Shown here one piece after another: positions 44,023 through 53,695 of a DNA stretch of 64,000 nucleotides. Each line of letters begins with the position of its first letter. Position 1 is the stretch's first letter. The position numbers and the translations under genes were made by a program. Under the pieces are notes generated by a model. The model was given only the letters and a program-made list of their open reading frames with translations. It had not been told where the DNA came from and did no database searches. Origin of the DNA: Nymphalis io (taxonomy: Eukaryota > Arthropoda > Insecta > Lepidoptera > Nymphalidae); the NCBI RefSeq assembly GCF_905147045.1, contig NC_065918.1, forward strand, positions 3,472,001-3,536,000. The letters are read 5' to 3'.

Positions 44023-44396
44023 GACTGCCTCGTTGGTCTAGTCGCTTGATGTAAGGCCGCAGACCCGGAGGTTCTGGGTTCAATTAACAGGTCGTGCCAA
44101 TAAAAAGTTATTGAATTTTTCTGTCAGAAAATTCTCACTAGCAGCCCGGAGTCTGAAAGTTGGAAGTGTATACACTCCCGTACCTCGGAAATCGCTTTAA
44201 GGTGTTGGTCCTGCGCCTGAACTCTTTCCGGTCGTATCGGATTGCAGTCCCTTCGGATTATGAGAGGGAATAAAGAGTGCAGCTGTGTTTGCGCACACAC
44301 TTGTGCATTATAATATCTCCTGGGTAGTTGGCTAATCTCTCTTGAAATTGTTCGCTGTGACCGAAATCGATCTGGAGGACATTATTATTATTATTA
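44023..44396 (+). repeat. full-length SINE2 with ATT tail
   Basis: The most complete copy of this family here. Head GACTGCCTCGTTGGTCTAGT, decayed B box GGGTTCAATTAACAGGTC, AATAAAAAGTTATTGAAT, CTAGCAGCCCGGAGTCTGAA, GTATACACTCCCGTACCTCG, CCTGAACTCTTTCCGGTCGT, TGTGTTTGCGCACACACTTG, CCGAAATCGATCTGGAGGAC, then ATTATTATTATTATT. The trinucleotide tail is the probable reverse-transcription end. It defines the family for comparison with 19862, 24904 and 39045. Confidence 0.85.
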
Positions 44397-44570
44397 CTTT
44401 ACCATATTAGTTTCATTGGTAATTACGTAGTATATATCATAGTGCTCGGGGGTGTGCGCGAACACAGGCTCTCAGTTCTCATTTACCCGGTCAGTTCCTG
44501 TTCATCGTTATATTTTTTTTGTTACTATTAGATTTAACTGTTCTAAAGTAACGAAGAAAACCTATCTAAT

Positions 44571-44882
44571 CAACATTACACCGTAATCCGTAACAGCCTG
44601 TGAATGTCCCTCTCCCTTTTTGAGGAGAAGGTATGAAGCTTATTCCACCATGCTGCGCCAGTGCGGTTTGGTAGAATACACATGTGGCAGAATTTCAGTA
44701 AAATTAGACACATGCAGGTTACCTCACGATGTTTTCCTTTACCGTAAAGCACGAGATGAATTATAATCACAAATTAAGCACACGTAAATTCAGTGGTGTT
44801 TGCTCAGGTTGGAACCCACGATCATCGGTTAAGATTCACGCGTTCTTACTACTGGGCGATCTCGGCGTTCGCAACATTACAC
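44571..44882 (-). mobile_element. Metulj-like SINE with 11-bp target-site duplication
   Basis: The body is 44582-44871, minus strand: head AACGCCGAGATCGCCCAGTA, then TCTTAACCGATGATCGTGGG, GTGCTTAATTTGTGATTATA, GGTAAAGGAAAACATCGTGA, GGTAACCTGCATGTGTC and CCAAACCGCACTGGCGCAGC, ending GGGACATTCACAGGCTG. The block GGAGGCCTTAGCCCAGCAG is deleted. CAACATTACAC occurs at 44571-44581 and 44872-44882, an 11-bp duplication that marks the insertion. Confidence 0.85.
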
Positions 44883-44999
44883 ATGTACTCTCAAACTTAT
44901 TATTGGTTATCTACTTACTCTTAAATAAATAATAAAAATTTAATACATAATCAGCATTCAATTTACGGAGGACTTTTATTTCCCGAAGTGGTAAATCTT

Positions 45000-45199
45000 A
45001 AAGTACGCTACTATATTTTCTGTCACTCTCTTAATCCGTTGGGATGGCAATCCGCTACGACCGAAATTCCAAAATACGACGGTGTTCATGTACAACACGG
45101 CTAAACCCAGGTTTGTTATCACTGGTAACTTCCTAACTTCGGGATTTGAACGAGGTACTCGTGATATGCAGCCTTACGACCAAGTCACTAGTCCAAAAG
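45000..45199 (-). repeat. SINE2-related element, divergent
   Basis: On the minus strand, CTTTTGGACTAGTGACTTGG and CGTAAGGCTGCATATCACGA, then a B-box-like CTCGTTCAAATCCC form a tRNA-like head. The 3' half, CGGTCGTAGCGGATTGCCAT followed by CGGATTAAGAGAGTGA, matches the distal part of SINE2 (CGGTCGTATCGGATTGC, GGATTATGAGAG). The middle is unlike SINE2, so this may be a subfamily or a mosaic. Confidence 0.55.
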
Positions 45200-45425
<226 letters not shown>

Positions 45426-46064
45426 ATTTATAATATTAGTCCAATAATAACAGAATTTTAATAGAAATAACTTTTAACAATGCATACCGAGTGTCGTGAC
45501 AGAGTAAACAAATGTTTATGTTTAAAAACTTTGTTTAAATCGAGTAAAGTAATCCACCAACTTTACTTCGAAACAGAAGTTATAAACGATTGTGTTCACA
45601 TCACACTAAATCAACAAACGAGAACAAAGAATGTTTACAAGTTTTATCAGAAAATGTCATTTCATATACAATTTAGCTTTCACGAATCTTGCTACAAACA
45701 TATGTTTTAGCAACAAAAAATGTTGCAAGTTTTTTAAATAACATAACAAATGACGATCTTTATCTTATTGTGTTATGTGACATTATTCTATCAATATATT
45801 TGTTTTTCTATCAATATATTTGTTTTTCTAGTAAAAGATAGGTGAAAAAACGGGTTACATAATGGTATTAGGTCAACTTGAAAAACAATCAATACGATAT
45901 TTAATCACGATCTTAATTGTGAAGTCTCTTGAATCTGTATTTGCATTCACTCTTAAACCGGTTCAATAACAAAGCCCGCAGTCAGATTTTATTGTTTATC
46001 TTATTTACTAGTTAGATTTACTATTGGTAAAGAGATTTACGTGATTAGAAGATACAGATCCTAA
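45426..46064. other. gene-free AT-rich DNA
   Basis: No gene is recognised. The 76-codon frame at 45480-45710 has no known domain. It holds the 20-bp tandem duplication at 45791-45830. Confidence 0.5.
45791..45830. repeat. 20-bp tandem duplication
   Basis: TCAATATATTTGTTTTTCTA occurs twice in direct succession, identical in both units. Confidence 0.85.
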
Positions 46065-46111
46065 AACCGAGATAGCCTAGTGGTTAGAACCTGCATCTTA
46101 ATCGATAATCC
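46065..46111 (+). repeat. Metulj-like SINE head fragment
   Basis: ACCGAGATAGCCTAGTGGTT, then AGAACCTGCATCTTAATCGA, matches the tRNA-like head of the family and ends before the B box. The rest of the element is absent. Confidence 0.65.
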
Positions 46112-46396
46112 ATATTAAATAAATAAAAAATTAAGTATTTTTTATTAAATTACTCATTCATTTTGAATGAATTTATTAATCATACTGTAAATGTATACTG
46201 ATATATTTTAATTTAAAATGAACTCGACAACTCCTGTTTAATGAGCAATATATGACATCACTCATAAATATTGCTTAGCGAGTGCTTAGTCAAACACTGA
46301 TTTCTCTCTTTTTGTCATCATTGATTTGACATAGGTAAGAAGTAGAAAGCATCTTTGTACCTATCAAACGGTAAATAATTACCTATAAAGAAACGT

Positions 46397-46570
46397 CAAT
46401 AGCGTAATGGCTTACGTGACGTAAAGCGATGTAAAAGTCGCAAGTTCGATTCTGAGCCCTTGGGCTATTATCGTCCCCACTCCTACACATTAACACAAGC
46501 TTCACGCTTATTTGGAGGGATAAATCGGTATATTAGGAATTGAAATGGGCATTGCTAATATTCTTTTTTT
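46397..46570 (+). repeat. third SINE family (GGGCATTGCTAATATTC type)
   Basis: The tRNA-like head CAATAGCGTAATGGCTTACG with B box GCAAGTTCGATTCTGAGC is followed by GGGCTATTATCGTCCCCACT, CTTCACGCTTATTTGGAGGG and the end GGGCATTGCTAATATTC before a T run. I remember this 3' end from many lepidopteran genomes. It differs from both other SINE families in the window, in head and tail. Confidence 0.65.
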
Positions 46571-48150
46571 TTAACGAATTATTTTATTAAAGGACTTAAA
46601 CAAAAATTTAGACAATCTTATCTTTGTTTATCAGATAAATTAAATAACATAGACAAAAAAGCATTACAAGGATTAAAAGGAACATTTTGATAATCGATTT
46701 TAAAATTAATATTAATATAATATATAGGATAAAAAAAAACATAGTACGCATGACTTTTATTTTTTTTATCTGTCAAAGGTATTTCTATTTAGATAAGTCG
46801 CGGTAACAATGGATATGCCTGAAACATAGGATGAAAAACTACACTTCTATTACTTCTTGGAACACATATTGATAAAAAAATATATAATATTATATAAATC
46901 AAATAATTCACTTTAAAGTGCCGCAACAGATTGTATACGATTTCTAATAAGAGTAGGTCGAGTGATGGTAAAAAAAACCTCTGTCACCTATTCCACCTGC
47001 CACGTAAATACATGAAGGTGGTCGCCGCTTACGAACAAAAAGCAATGACGGTGTCAAAGCGGTAGTTAGAGTGATAGTGGGCACGGTTAGCACAAATAGC
47101 ATTAATATAAACTGGAATCGAACGTTGCGCGCTATCGATTAGGAGCTGGCGTTTACAACAATTAATGACCTGCATGTCCCTAGGCCGACAAAGCTATGGC
47201 AAAACAAATAGACGCCGCGCCTACACGGTATACAGGCTGTCTGCCTACGCGTAGAACGCCCCGAAATGTTACTCGTATGTTTCATCTTTGAATTAGATTT
47301 TTGTATGTGATTTAGTTCTCTATTAAATACATATAGGTGACTTATATACATTATGTACAATATGTTTGTAGCTACAGTGAAATAAATATTATTAAAATTT
47401 TATCGTTTATGGTAATTTCATTCTTTCATTTATTTCGACGAGTTACCAATTATATATTAGTTGTAGTATTTCATTGTCACGTTCAATTAATTGTATATAC
47501 CTAATTTAATATTAGATAACTTCTAATCAATAATTACTGGAACACTCTGTATTCTAGCGGTGCTGTGGGGTGCAAGAGCTACGCATTCGTGTGCGTGCAT
47601 CGCGTCTCTGTGTGCATTAGTTTAGGCAGGGGTGCTGTGCTTAGACAATTTTAGTATCACATATTGCAAAATAATGCATTGTCACATCGTGCGCCGCTCG
47701 GCGTCGCACACTTTATTATATTTAGGACAAGCTCGATACTTAATAATTTATTTTTGTTGAAATAAATATTTTAATTATACCTATCGAAAAAATTTAGTGC
47801 AAATTACATTGTATGATTTTATATATCTCGTTGCCATTTAAATTATTCCATGTAAAATATAAATGGACAAAAAAATAACCACAGATATGTATACCAGGAC
47901 AGACGAAAGCTTATATTATTAGTAAATCACTCGCTCAAAGATAATAATAACTCCAATAAAATATTTTACTATTTACCATATTTTATAGATAAGTCAAAAT
48001 TACCATTTTTATGATTAAAAATAGAACGAGTTAACTAAAATGTTAGTTCAACGTTTATGACACAGAACGTAACATCAGTATTTATTTTTATTTATTAAGC
48101 TTATACTATTTTACAGTTGTTTAGACTTAATATACCACATATTACAATAT
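46571..48150. other. gene-free DNA
   Basis: Mostly AT-rich. About 46975-47260 and 47550-47710 are less so. Near 47115 CTGGAATCGAACGTTGCGCG resembles a reversed B box and may be another SINE head remnant, but I could not trace a whole element. A 73-codon minus frame at 47139-47360 is not recognisable. Confidence 0.45.
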
Positions 48151-48178
48151 ACAATACATTTAATATATATACAATACA

Positions 48179-48240
<62 letters not shown>
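48151..48240. repeat. 20-bp duplication followed by TA tract
   Basis: ACAATACATTTAATATATAT occurs at 48151-48170 and 48171-48190. The second copy runs into pure alternating TA up to 48240. Confidence 0.85.
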
Positions 48241-48244
<4 letters not shown>

Positions 48245-50083
48245 ATTATAGGTAAACACAGCTTGTAATTATACATAAAAAGAAATAAGTAGCTACAGCA
48301 AATTCATTTAACACTAAATATAGATAAACTAAAACTTAATTACAACAATAGACAAGAAAACAAATGTATAACAAAAATATGTATATCTATCTGAAAGTGT
48401 CTGTATTTTAAAAACGTTTATCTTTTAATTTCCGCTTATTATTTTAGTATAATATCACGTATAACATCAATAGTCTATTTATATCGAAAAGAACAATGTC
48501 CCTTAACAAACGCAGTAATTGCACGCACTCACTTTTCTCTTTCCTAAGCTTTCTATGTCCCCCGAAGATTATGATAGACACATAATTTCCTTTCAGTTGT
48601 CTAACACTGTGAAGCTATTGTCAAAATATAAAAGCGTACTGCCTTTTTGTTACAAAAGTGTAACGTAACAGATGTGTGTTGTATTTTTGCTTAATTCAAT
48701 TGTCTTTAAAATGTTTCTCTCCAATAATTTGAACTAAAATGTAATACCTAATATTGTTTTTTTTATGTAAGTAAACGAAACATTCAATAACTAAAAATAA
48801 ACTATTTGTCATTTAACAGAACTTAATATCACAATTAATAATTCGTGATCATGTAAAACGATGTCATCAATTACGAACAAAAAGCGCGAAACTAAACATG
48901 AAAACGCGCTCACAATGTTACCGCGATCAGTTCGCAGCGTAATGTAGTGTTTCGAAATTACCGTTCGCATATCTGACGTACCCGCTTGAAATTCAAACGA
49001 GGACCAGTGGGATTCTTAACAGAGCCTCGGGGTTCGGATCTGAGAGCTGAAAATCTGCAAAATCCGCCGATACGCCGCAGGTCGCACGAGTATCGGAGTA
49101 TGCGATGCGGTATTTTGCGAATGGCAGTTACTATTGCCCTGTGAGAACTTTATGCGTTTGACTTTTGTTGCGCACTTTTATTAAATATTCAAGTATACTC
49201 TTATTTATTTTTTAATTATAAATTATAAAGACAGCGATGGTCAATAACAATTTATATTTTAAAAATTCAAATAAATAAATTAATTACTTGAAATAGTATT
49301 TTTTAATTAGTGTTTTTATAATAAGAGGTAATTTTCATGTTAATTACATCAAAGGTATTCATTTCCCAAAGAATCTTTATTTAACAATTAACTCATAAAT
49401 TAATTTAAAAATTGACCTGAAACATTGAAATAGTTTGCTCAACTTTGATAATAGTTTTAAGTGATTCAACAAAAATAATACTACAAACTGTCTAGACTTT
49501 TATAAGTACTAATGAACTTTATTATAAATATAAATACAAAGTTCCAATTGCTTATCATGACAGTACCGTGTTTGGTTTTTGACGAACTGCAAATATTTTG
49601 TAATTATAACATTTGGAAACAATGCTCGATGTAATAATAAGTATTAATCCTTGACTTTCAAATAACGAACAAATAAAAAATTCAACCAAGATAAAATAGT
49701 CTTCAGCGTAATAATTATTACAACAAGACAAGTCCAGCTTAGACGGAGTTGTGTTTTCATCATTGTATTTAACTTATCGTTGTATCGCATCACCAACAAA
49801 CATCCACACAACGTTTAAGCCTAGTATGTAACAAAAAATATTAAAAATGTCCCCTGAACTTGCGCGGTAACAATAGCGAGCGGCGTCGCGATATGAGCGC
49901 AGTTTGCACCCTGTTTATAAACCGCCTAACGATTTTTATAACCTTTTTTAGCGACTCAAAAAATTCCTTTTTACGCTTACCTGTTTAGTAACGCTCTGTT
50001 TTATCTGTACCTCTTTCTGCGTTTCGTTGCCGTTTTATTACCAATTAATTTTGAATTCAGAGATTTTTATTGCCTTGATAAAT
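48241..50083. other. gene-free DNA with one CG-rich patch
   Basis: AT-rich except about 48895-49145, with GCCTCGGGGTTCGGATCTGA, CCGCCGATACGCCGCAGGTC and other CG-rich text, and about 49860-49925 with GCGAGCGGCGTCGCGATATG. Both are unique and lack frames. No gene is seen. Confidence 0.5.
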
Positions 50084-50187
50084 TTGATTGAATCATATTA
50101 TTTTTTTCAGGTAAGTGAACAATATCGTTTTGTTTGGAGCTGGAACATTTCGATGAATTAGAGTTATCGAGCGCCGGTGGTAAGTAA
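50084..50187 (+). other. candidate recursive splice site with 69-nt recursive exon
   Basis: ATTATTTTTTTCAG, with the AG at 50109-50110, is a near-ideal insect 3' splice site, with TTGATTGAATC upstream as a possible branch region. It is joined directly to GTAAGTGA at 50111. A second donor GTAAGTAAGT starts at 50180, bounding a 69-nt recursive exon (50111-50179). All three frames of that segment contain stops, including TAG in the frame of the first GTA and TGA or TAA in the other two, as expected if its inclusion is not productive. This is the strongest splicing signal in the window and pairs with the site at 13808, 36.3 kb upstream. Confidence 0.6.
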
Positions 50188-51399
50188 GTACTGTTATTGG
50201 TTTAACAATGCCCTATTTACTCTAAACGATGAATTGTTGGTACTACCTAGATACGTGGAAACTGTAATTTTGTAAATACAAAGCGTATATCACGTGGTAA
50301 TTTTTATATGCATATTTCAAGAGAATGATATATAATAATAATAGAAATTAAAAAAAATTTACATTTCAGTCGTAATAGGATACTATTAGATAAATTCGTT
50401 TTTTTTTATTTATACACAATTGAAATGATATACTTCAACCAATTCTTTACATTAATTTGTTTGAACACAATTATTACCTAATATTATGTGTTTCATTTAT
50501 CTGTGATAAATTTGCTTTGTTACAATGGATATAACACATAAATCAGAAGCGAAAAAATTTACAAAGGCACTAGTTATTGCAATTGCGCAAATTTGGTTGC
50601 GTTTTTGTGCCGCCTTCGTAATGGACATTTGAAACAAAAGAGCTCGAGTGTTTTGAGGGAAGGTGTAGACAGGGCCGAACCTTTGTCGTTTGCACTTCGC
50701 GCCGAGTGTCAATGTTCTGTCTATGTTTCGAGGAAATTTCGCTCAAATTTTGAAATTTGAATGCAATATCTCTTCTTTTAAATCCTATTCACCAACCATC
50801 GTGCTCCATAATTGAGAATTCAATAAAAAATCGTCATTCAAACTTGCATTTACAAGATTAGTTGTAATTGGTTGAAAAAATTATATTTATATTCAATAGT
50901 ACCAACTTTTCGTGTGTTTCTGATTAAAGTAAGTGCGCATGGTTGGATTCTTCGTATCATAAAAAACTCAATACCGGTAATGGTTCGGATTAAGCGGATG
51001 CGTTGAGAACGATTTGTTTCAGGTACTTCGAATGAAATTAATATGAGTTGAATATTAGACGCGATTCATTTTTTTATGAAAGAATTAATTGCTTTTAAAA
51101 CGAACATACAAAAATACATGCAGCATTTATTATTTTTTTGAATAAATGTAAGCTACATAGATACGTTCTATACATTTCGTATTTCATGTTTAATCGATTA
51201 ATTAATCTGGTAAAATTTATTATAGAAGATTCTTCAACATTTTCATTTCTGAATGGTTAAATGGATTGCTTAGGAACAAAAAATTAATTTAATTTTTTTT
51301 AATCTTTAATGACAGTTAAAACAGCTTTAGTTATTAAATTTCTCGCTAGCTTGTCGGCTTTCCAGGACTGAATGCCGTCTGAATGTTTCAAAAGTGTAT
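50188..51399. other. gene-free AT-rich DNA
   Basis: No gene or repeat. An acceptor-like GATTTGTTTCAG joined to GTACTT lies at about 51021. Its donor half is poor, so I do not rank it with the recursive sites. A 71-codon minus frame at 50497-50712 is unremarkable. Confidence 0.5.
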
Positions 51400-51770
51400 T
51401 TTATAAAGTTTGACTCGGAGGGTGGCCGTTCAGGGAGTACCTATAGCACAAATTATAAATAATAGGCGAACGTTATTTTTCGAATACATTTTTCATTTTA
51501 TATTGTACGGGAAGGCGGGTGTCGCGGAGGAGGCGAGGGAGTTAAAATAAAGAGAAGCGCAATTGAATTTTTAATATTTTATGAGGAGGGCCGTGGCGGA
51601 GCGCGCGGGGCCCGAAGCAGTTTTAATGGGGCTACGACGCGCCCGCCGCCACTAGCGCTCATGCTCCCGCTGAACCCTGCCCGAGATGAGAGCCCCGTCA
51701 GAGAGGCATGACGTGCGGTCACTCTAAGCATGCACTTTCGACGATATGTTAAGTGGGTCAAGTTCCCAAA
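51400..51770. promoter_or_regulatory. CG-rich block, candidate regulatory element
   Basis: GGCGGGTGTCGCGGAGGAGG, CGTGGCGGAGCGCGCGGGGC and ACGACGCGCCCGCCGCCACT are among the most CG-rich text in the window. They surround the AT core TTGAATTTTTAATATTTTAT. The block starts about 1.3 kb downstream of the recursive-splice-like site. The minus-strand 60-codon frame across it (proline- and arginine-rich) is a composition artefact. Confidence 0.35.
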
Positions 51771-51879
51771 TGGAAGAGTATAATCAAATACAGCACTTGC
51801 GATTCGGACTGGAGTCTTCGTGATTTTAGGGACAGGTTTTTCGCATTTTAATTTCTAAACACTTGCAACTCGAAATTGA

Positions 51880-51914
51880 AGCGGAAAGTCAAGCTTGAGG
51901 CCTGACTTTCCGCT
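51880..51914. repeat. hairpin, 12-bp perfect arms
   Basis: AGCGGAAAGTCA (51880-51891) and TGACTTTCCGCT (51903-51914) are exact reverse complements with an 11-base spacer. GC content is moderate and no target duplication is apparent. Confidence 0.7.
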
Positions 51915-52433
51915 CGACTCAACTTTTTTAATCAAAGGTTTTTATTTCTCTGTGTGCCCTCACGATTGCAATTTCACATCGCAACCGAAAAAGTAATACG
52001 GGCAATAAATACAAGTATATACCTATAGAAGACAGCGATTTAATTTGTTAGCGTATTCATACTTTGAATCATTGAAACTGAAGCGTTACGTTGCCGTTTT
52101 TACTTTTAAGTGCCACAGTAATATAAATTAAAAATGCATTTTTCTATTTGATTTTAAGCGAACATTACAAGTGTAATTGAATTAATGTAATATAAATAAT
52201 ATTGATAATTAATATTAATTATTAATACAAATACTGTATTTCAGTGCATATTTTGTTTTGATATTCTTCTTAAATTTGGATCACTCTTAAGAATATCTTT
52301 AACATATAACGTATGCTAAAAATAGATTCGATGATAAACAAGTATATGGAGATTAGTTACAAGAGCTTAGTGGCTACCTGTCGGCAAACTTTTCACTGAA
52401 TGTTGTAGATTACTCGATGTCATCAGCTCGAGA

Positions 52434-52489
52434 CACTAACTCGATTCAGCGTTACAACAGCTGCACGTACTACCGGCCGCTCAGTATGG
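52434..52489 (+). repeat. first copy of a dispersed 50-bp similarity
   Basis: CACTAACTCGATTCAGCGTT, then ACAACAGCTGCACGTAC and CCGGCCGCTCAGTATGG. About 1.2 kb downstream the second copy (53648-53695) shares ACTAACTCGATTC, CGTTACAAC, GCACGTAC, GGC and TATGG in the same order. Confidence 0.55.
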
Positions 52490-53647
52490 CTTAAATAAAT
52501 CTTATTTCCGTTCAAAGCCAGCGCCGTTCAAGAACCATTGTACAATGATACTGTGAAATAGATAAATTAAGCACAGTTTCATTTTTTGCTCAAAGAATTA
52601 CAAATGTTTAATTTGGAATTTATCAACATTCCACGACGTTTTCATTTGTAATGTAATTGTTAGTATTGACTGGCAATTGTAAGATTGTAAGATATATATA
52701 CTATTACAATTTGTAGTTATTATTTATTTGTAAATTACAAACAAATTACTAAATTTTGTTATTAGAAATAAACTTAAGTATTTTAATATTAACAACAAAC
52801 GATGTTCTTGTTTACGTTTGCGTCCGTGTTATATCTTCAAGGAAAATTTCATTTTTAACAAACAAACCATCCTATATTTAATCCCAAAGTATTAGTTACA
52901 ACTTGGGCGAGCTTTATACAAAAACAGTCAAAGTTTTCCATGACATGAGACAGATGGAATAATATAGATAGACTGTTACTTGTTTCATATATTTATTTAT
53001 TTATTGATATAAAAACAATATCCTCAGATACACAATAAAAAGTCGACGATAGTAGGCTATGTACGATACGCCATTATAGACATTTACAACGATACAATCA
53101 ACAATGGCGACACACTCAACTGAAATAATTAATTAAGGTAGAAATATAACGAAAAGATAATAGAAATAATAATTCAGTGCTTTCACAAAGAGTTTCTTAA
53201 AACTATTGAGGTTTGGGCTGAAAGTTTCGTTCGGGAATTAATATCATTAAAAATTCTTATAGAACGATTCATAGGTTATATTTTTTCTTTGTATTTGTAT
53301 GATATGTAAAAAAAGCAAATGTTTGCTTCATTCGAAAACGAGGGCGTGTTCGGAACCTCAAGGCAAATTTAAGATAGTTCTGGTGAATCAATGAAGATTC
53401 ATTTATACGAAAGAATTCAATCGCTAATAGACGGATGCTTTTGCTAACTGTCTCGTTTAAAATGCACTGAACGCGAGGCATAATTTGCGCGATAAGGACT
53501 CTAATTATTTTTGGAGGGTAGAAGCTTAGCGTCGAGGAATATACACGATTTACCGAGGCCTAATATAAATAACCAATGCGTTAGTCGGTCGTCGTAGTGA
53601 GTAAACTTTTACCGAATTACGCGCATTACGAAGTGAGTGGTTCAACG

Positions 53648-53695
53648 ACTAACTCGATTCTCCGTTACAACGGAAGCACGTACGGCGTTCTATGG
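53648..53695 (+). repeat. second copy of the dispersed 50-bp similarity
   Basis: ACTAACTCGATTCTCCGTTA, then CAACGGAAGCACGTACGGCG and TTCTATGG, aligned with 52434-52489 after small gaps. Neither copy matches a repeat family I know. They could be a duplicated regulatory unit or an old repeat. Confidence 0.55.

Noticed and set aside
46310..46345. ATAG/GTAAGA at about 46335 as a recursive site
   Set aside because: A pyrimidine run (TTTCTCTCTTTTTGTC) exists but lies some 20 bases upstream, with purines in between, and the donor is weaker. Kept out of the list but could be checked with the others.
47100..47165. Possible fourth SINE head (reversed B box CTGGAATCGAAC)
   Set aside because: No A box or body could be traced. 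Similar lone B-box-like text at 18850 and 30770 was also left unassigned.
49970..49990. Minus-strand AACAG/GTAAGC as a recursive site
   Set aside because: The upstream minus-strand sequence lacks a pyrimidine tract. The same applies to the minus-strand GCAG/GTAAGC near 63430.
51005..51030. TTTGTTTCAG/GTACTT as a recursive site
   Set aside because: Good acceptor but GTACTT is a poor donor.
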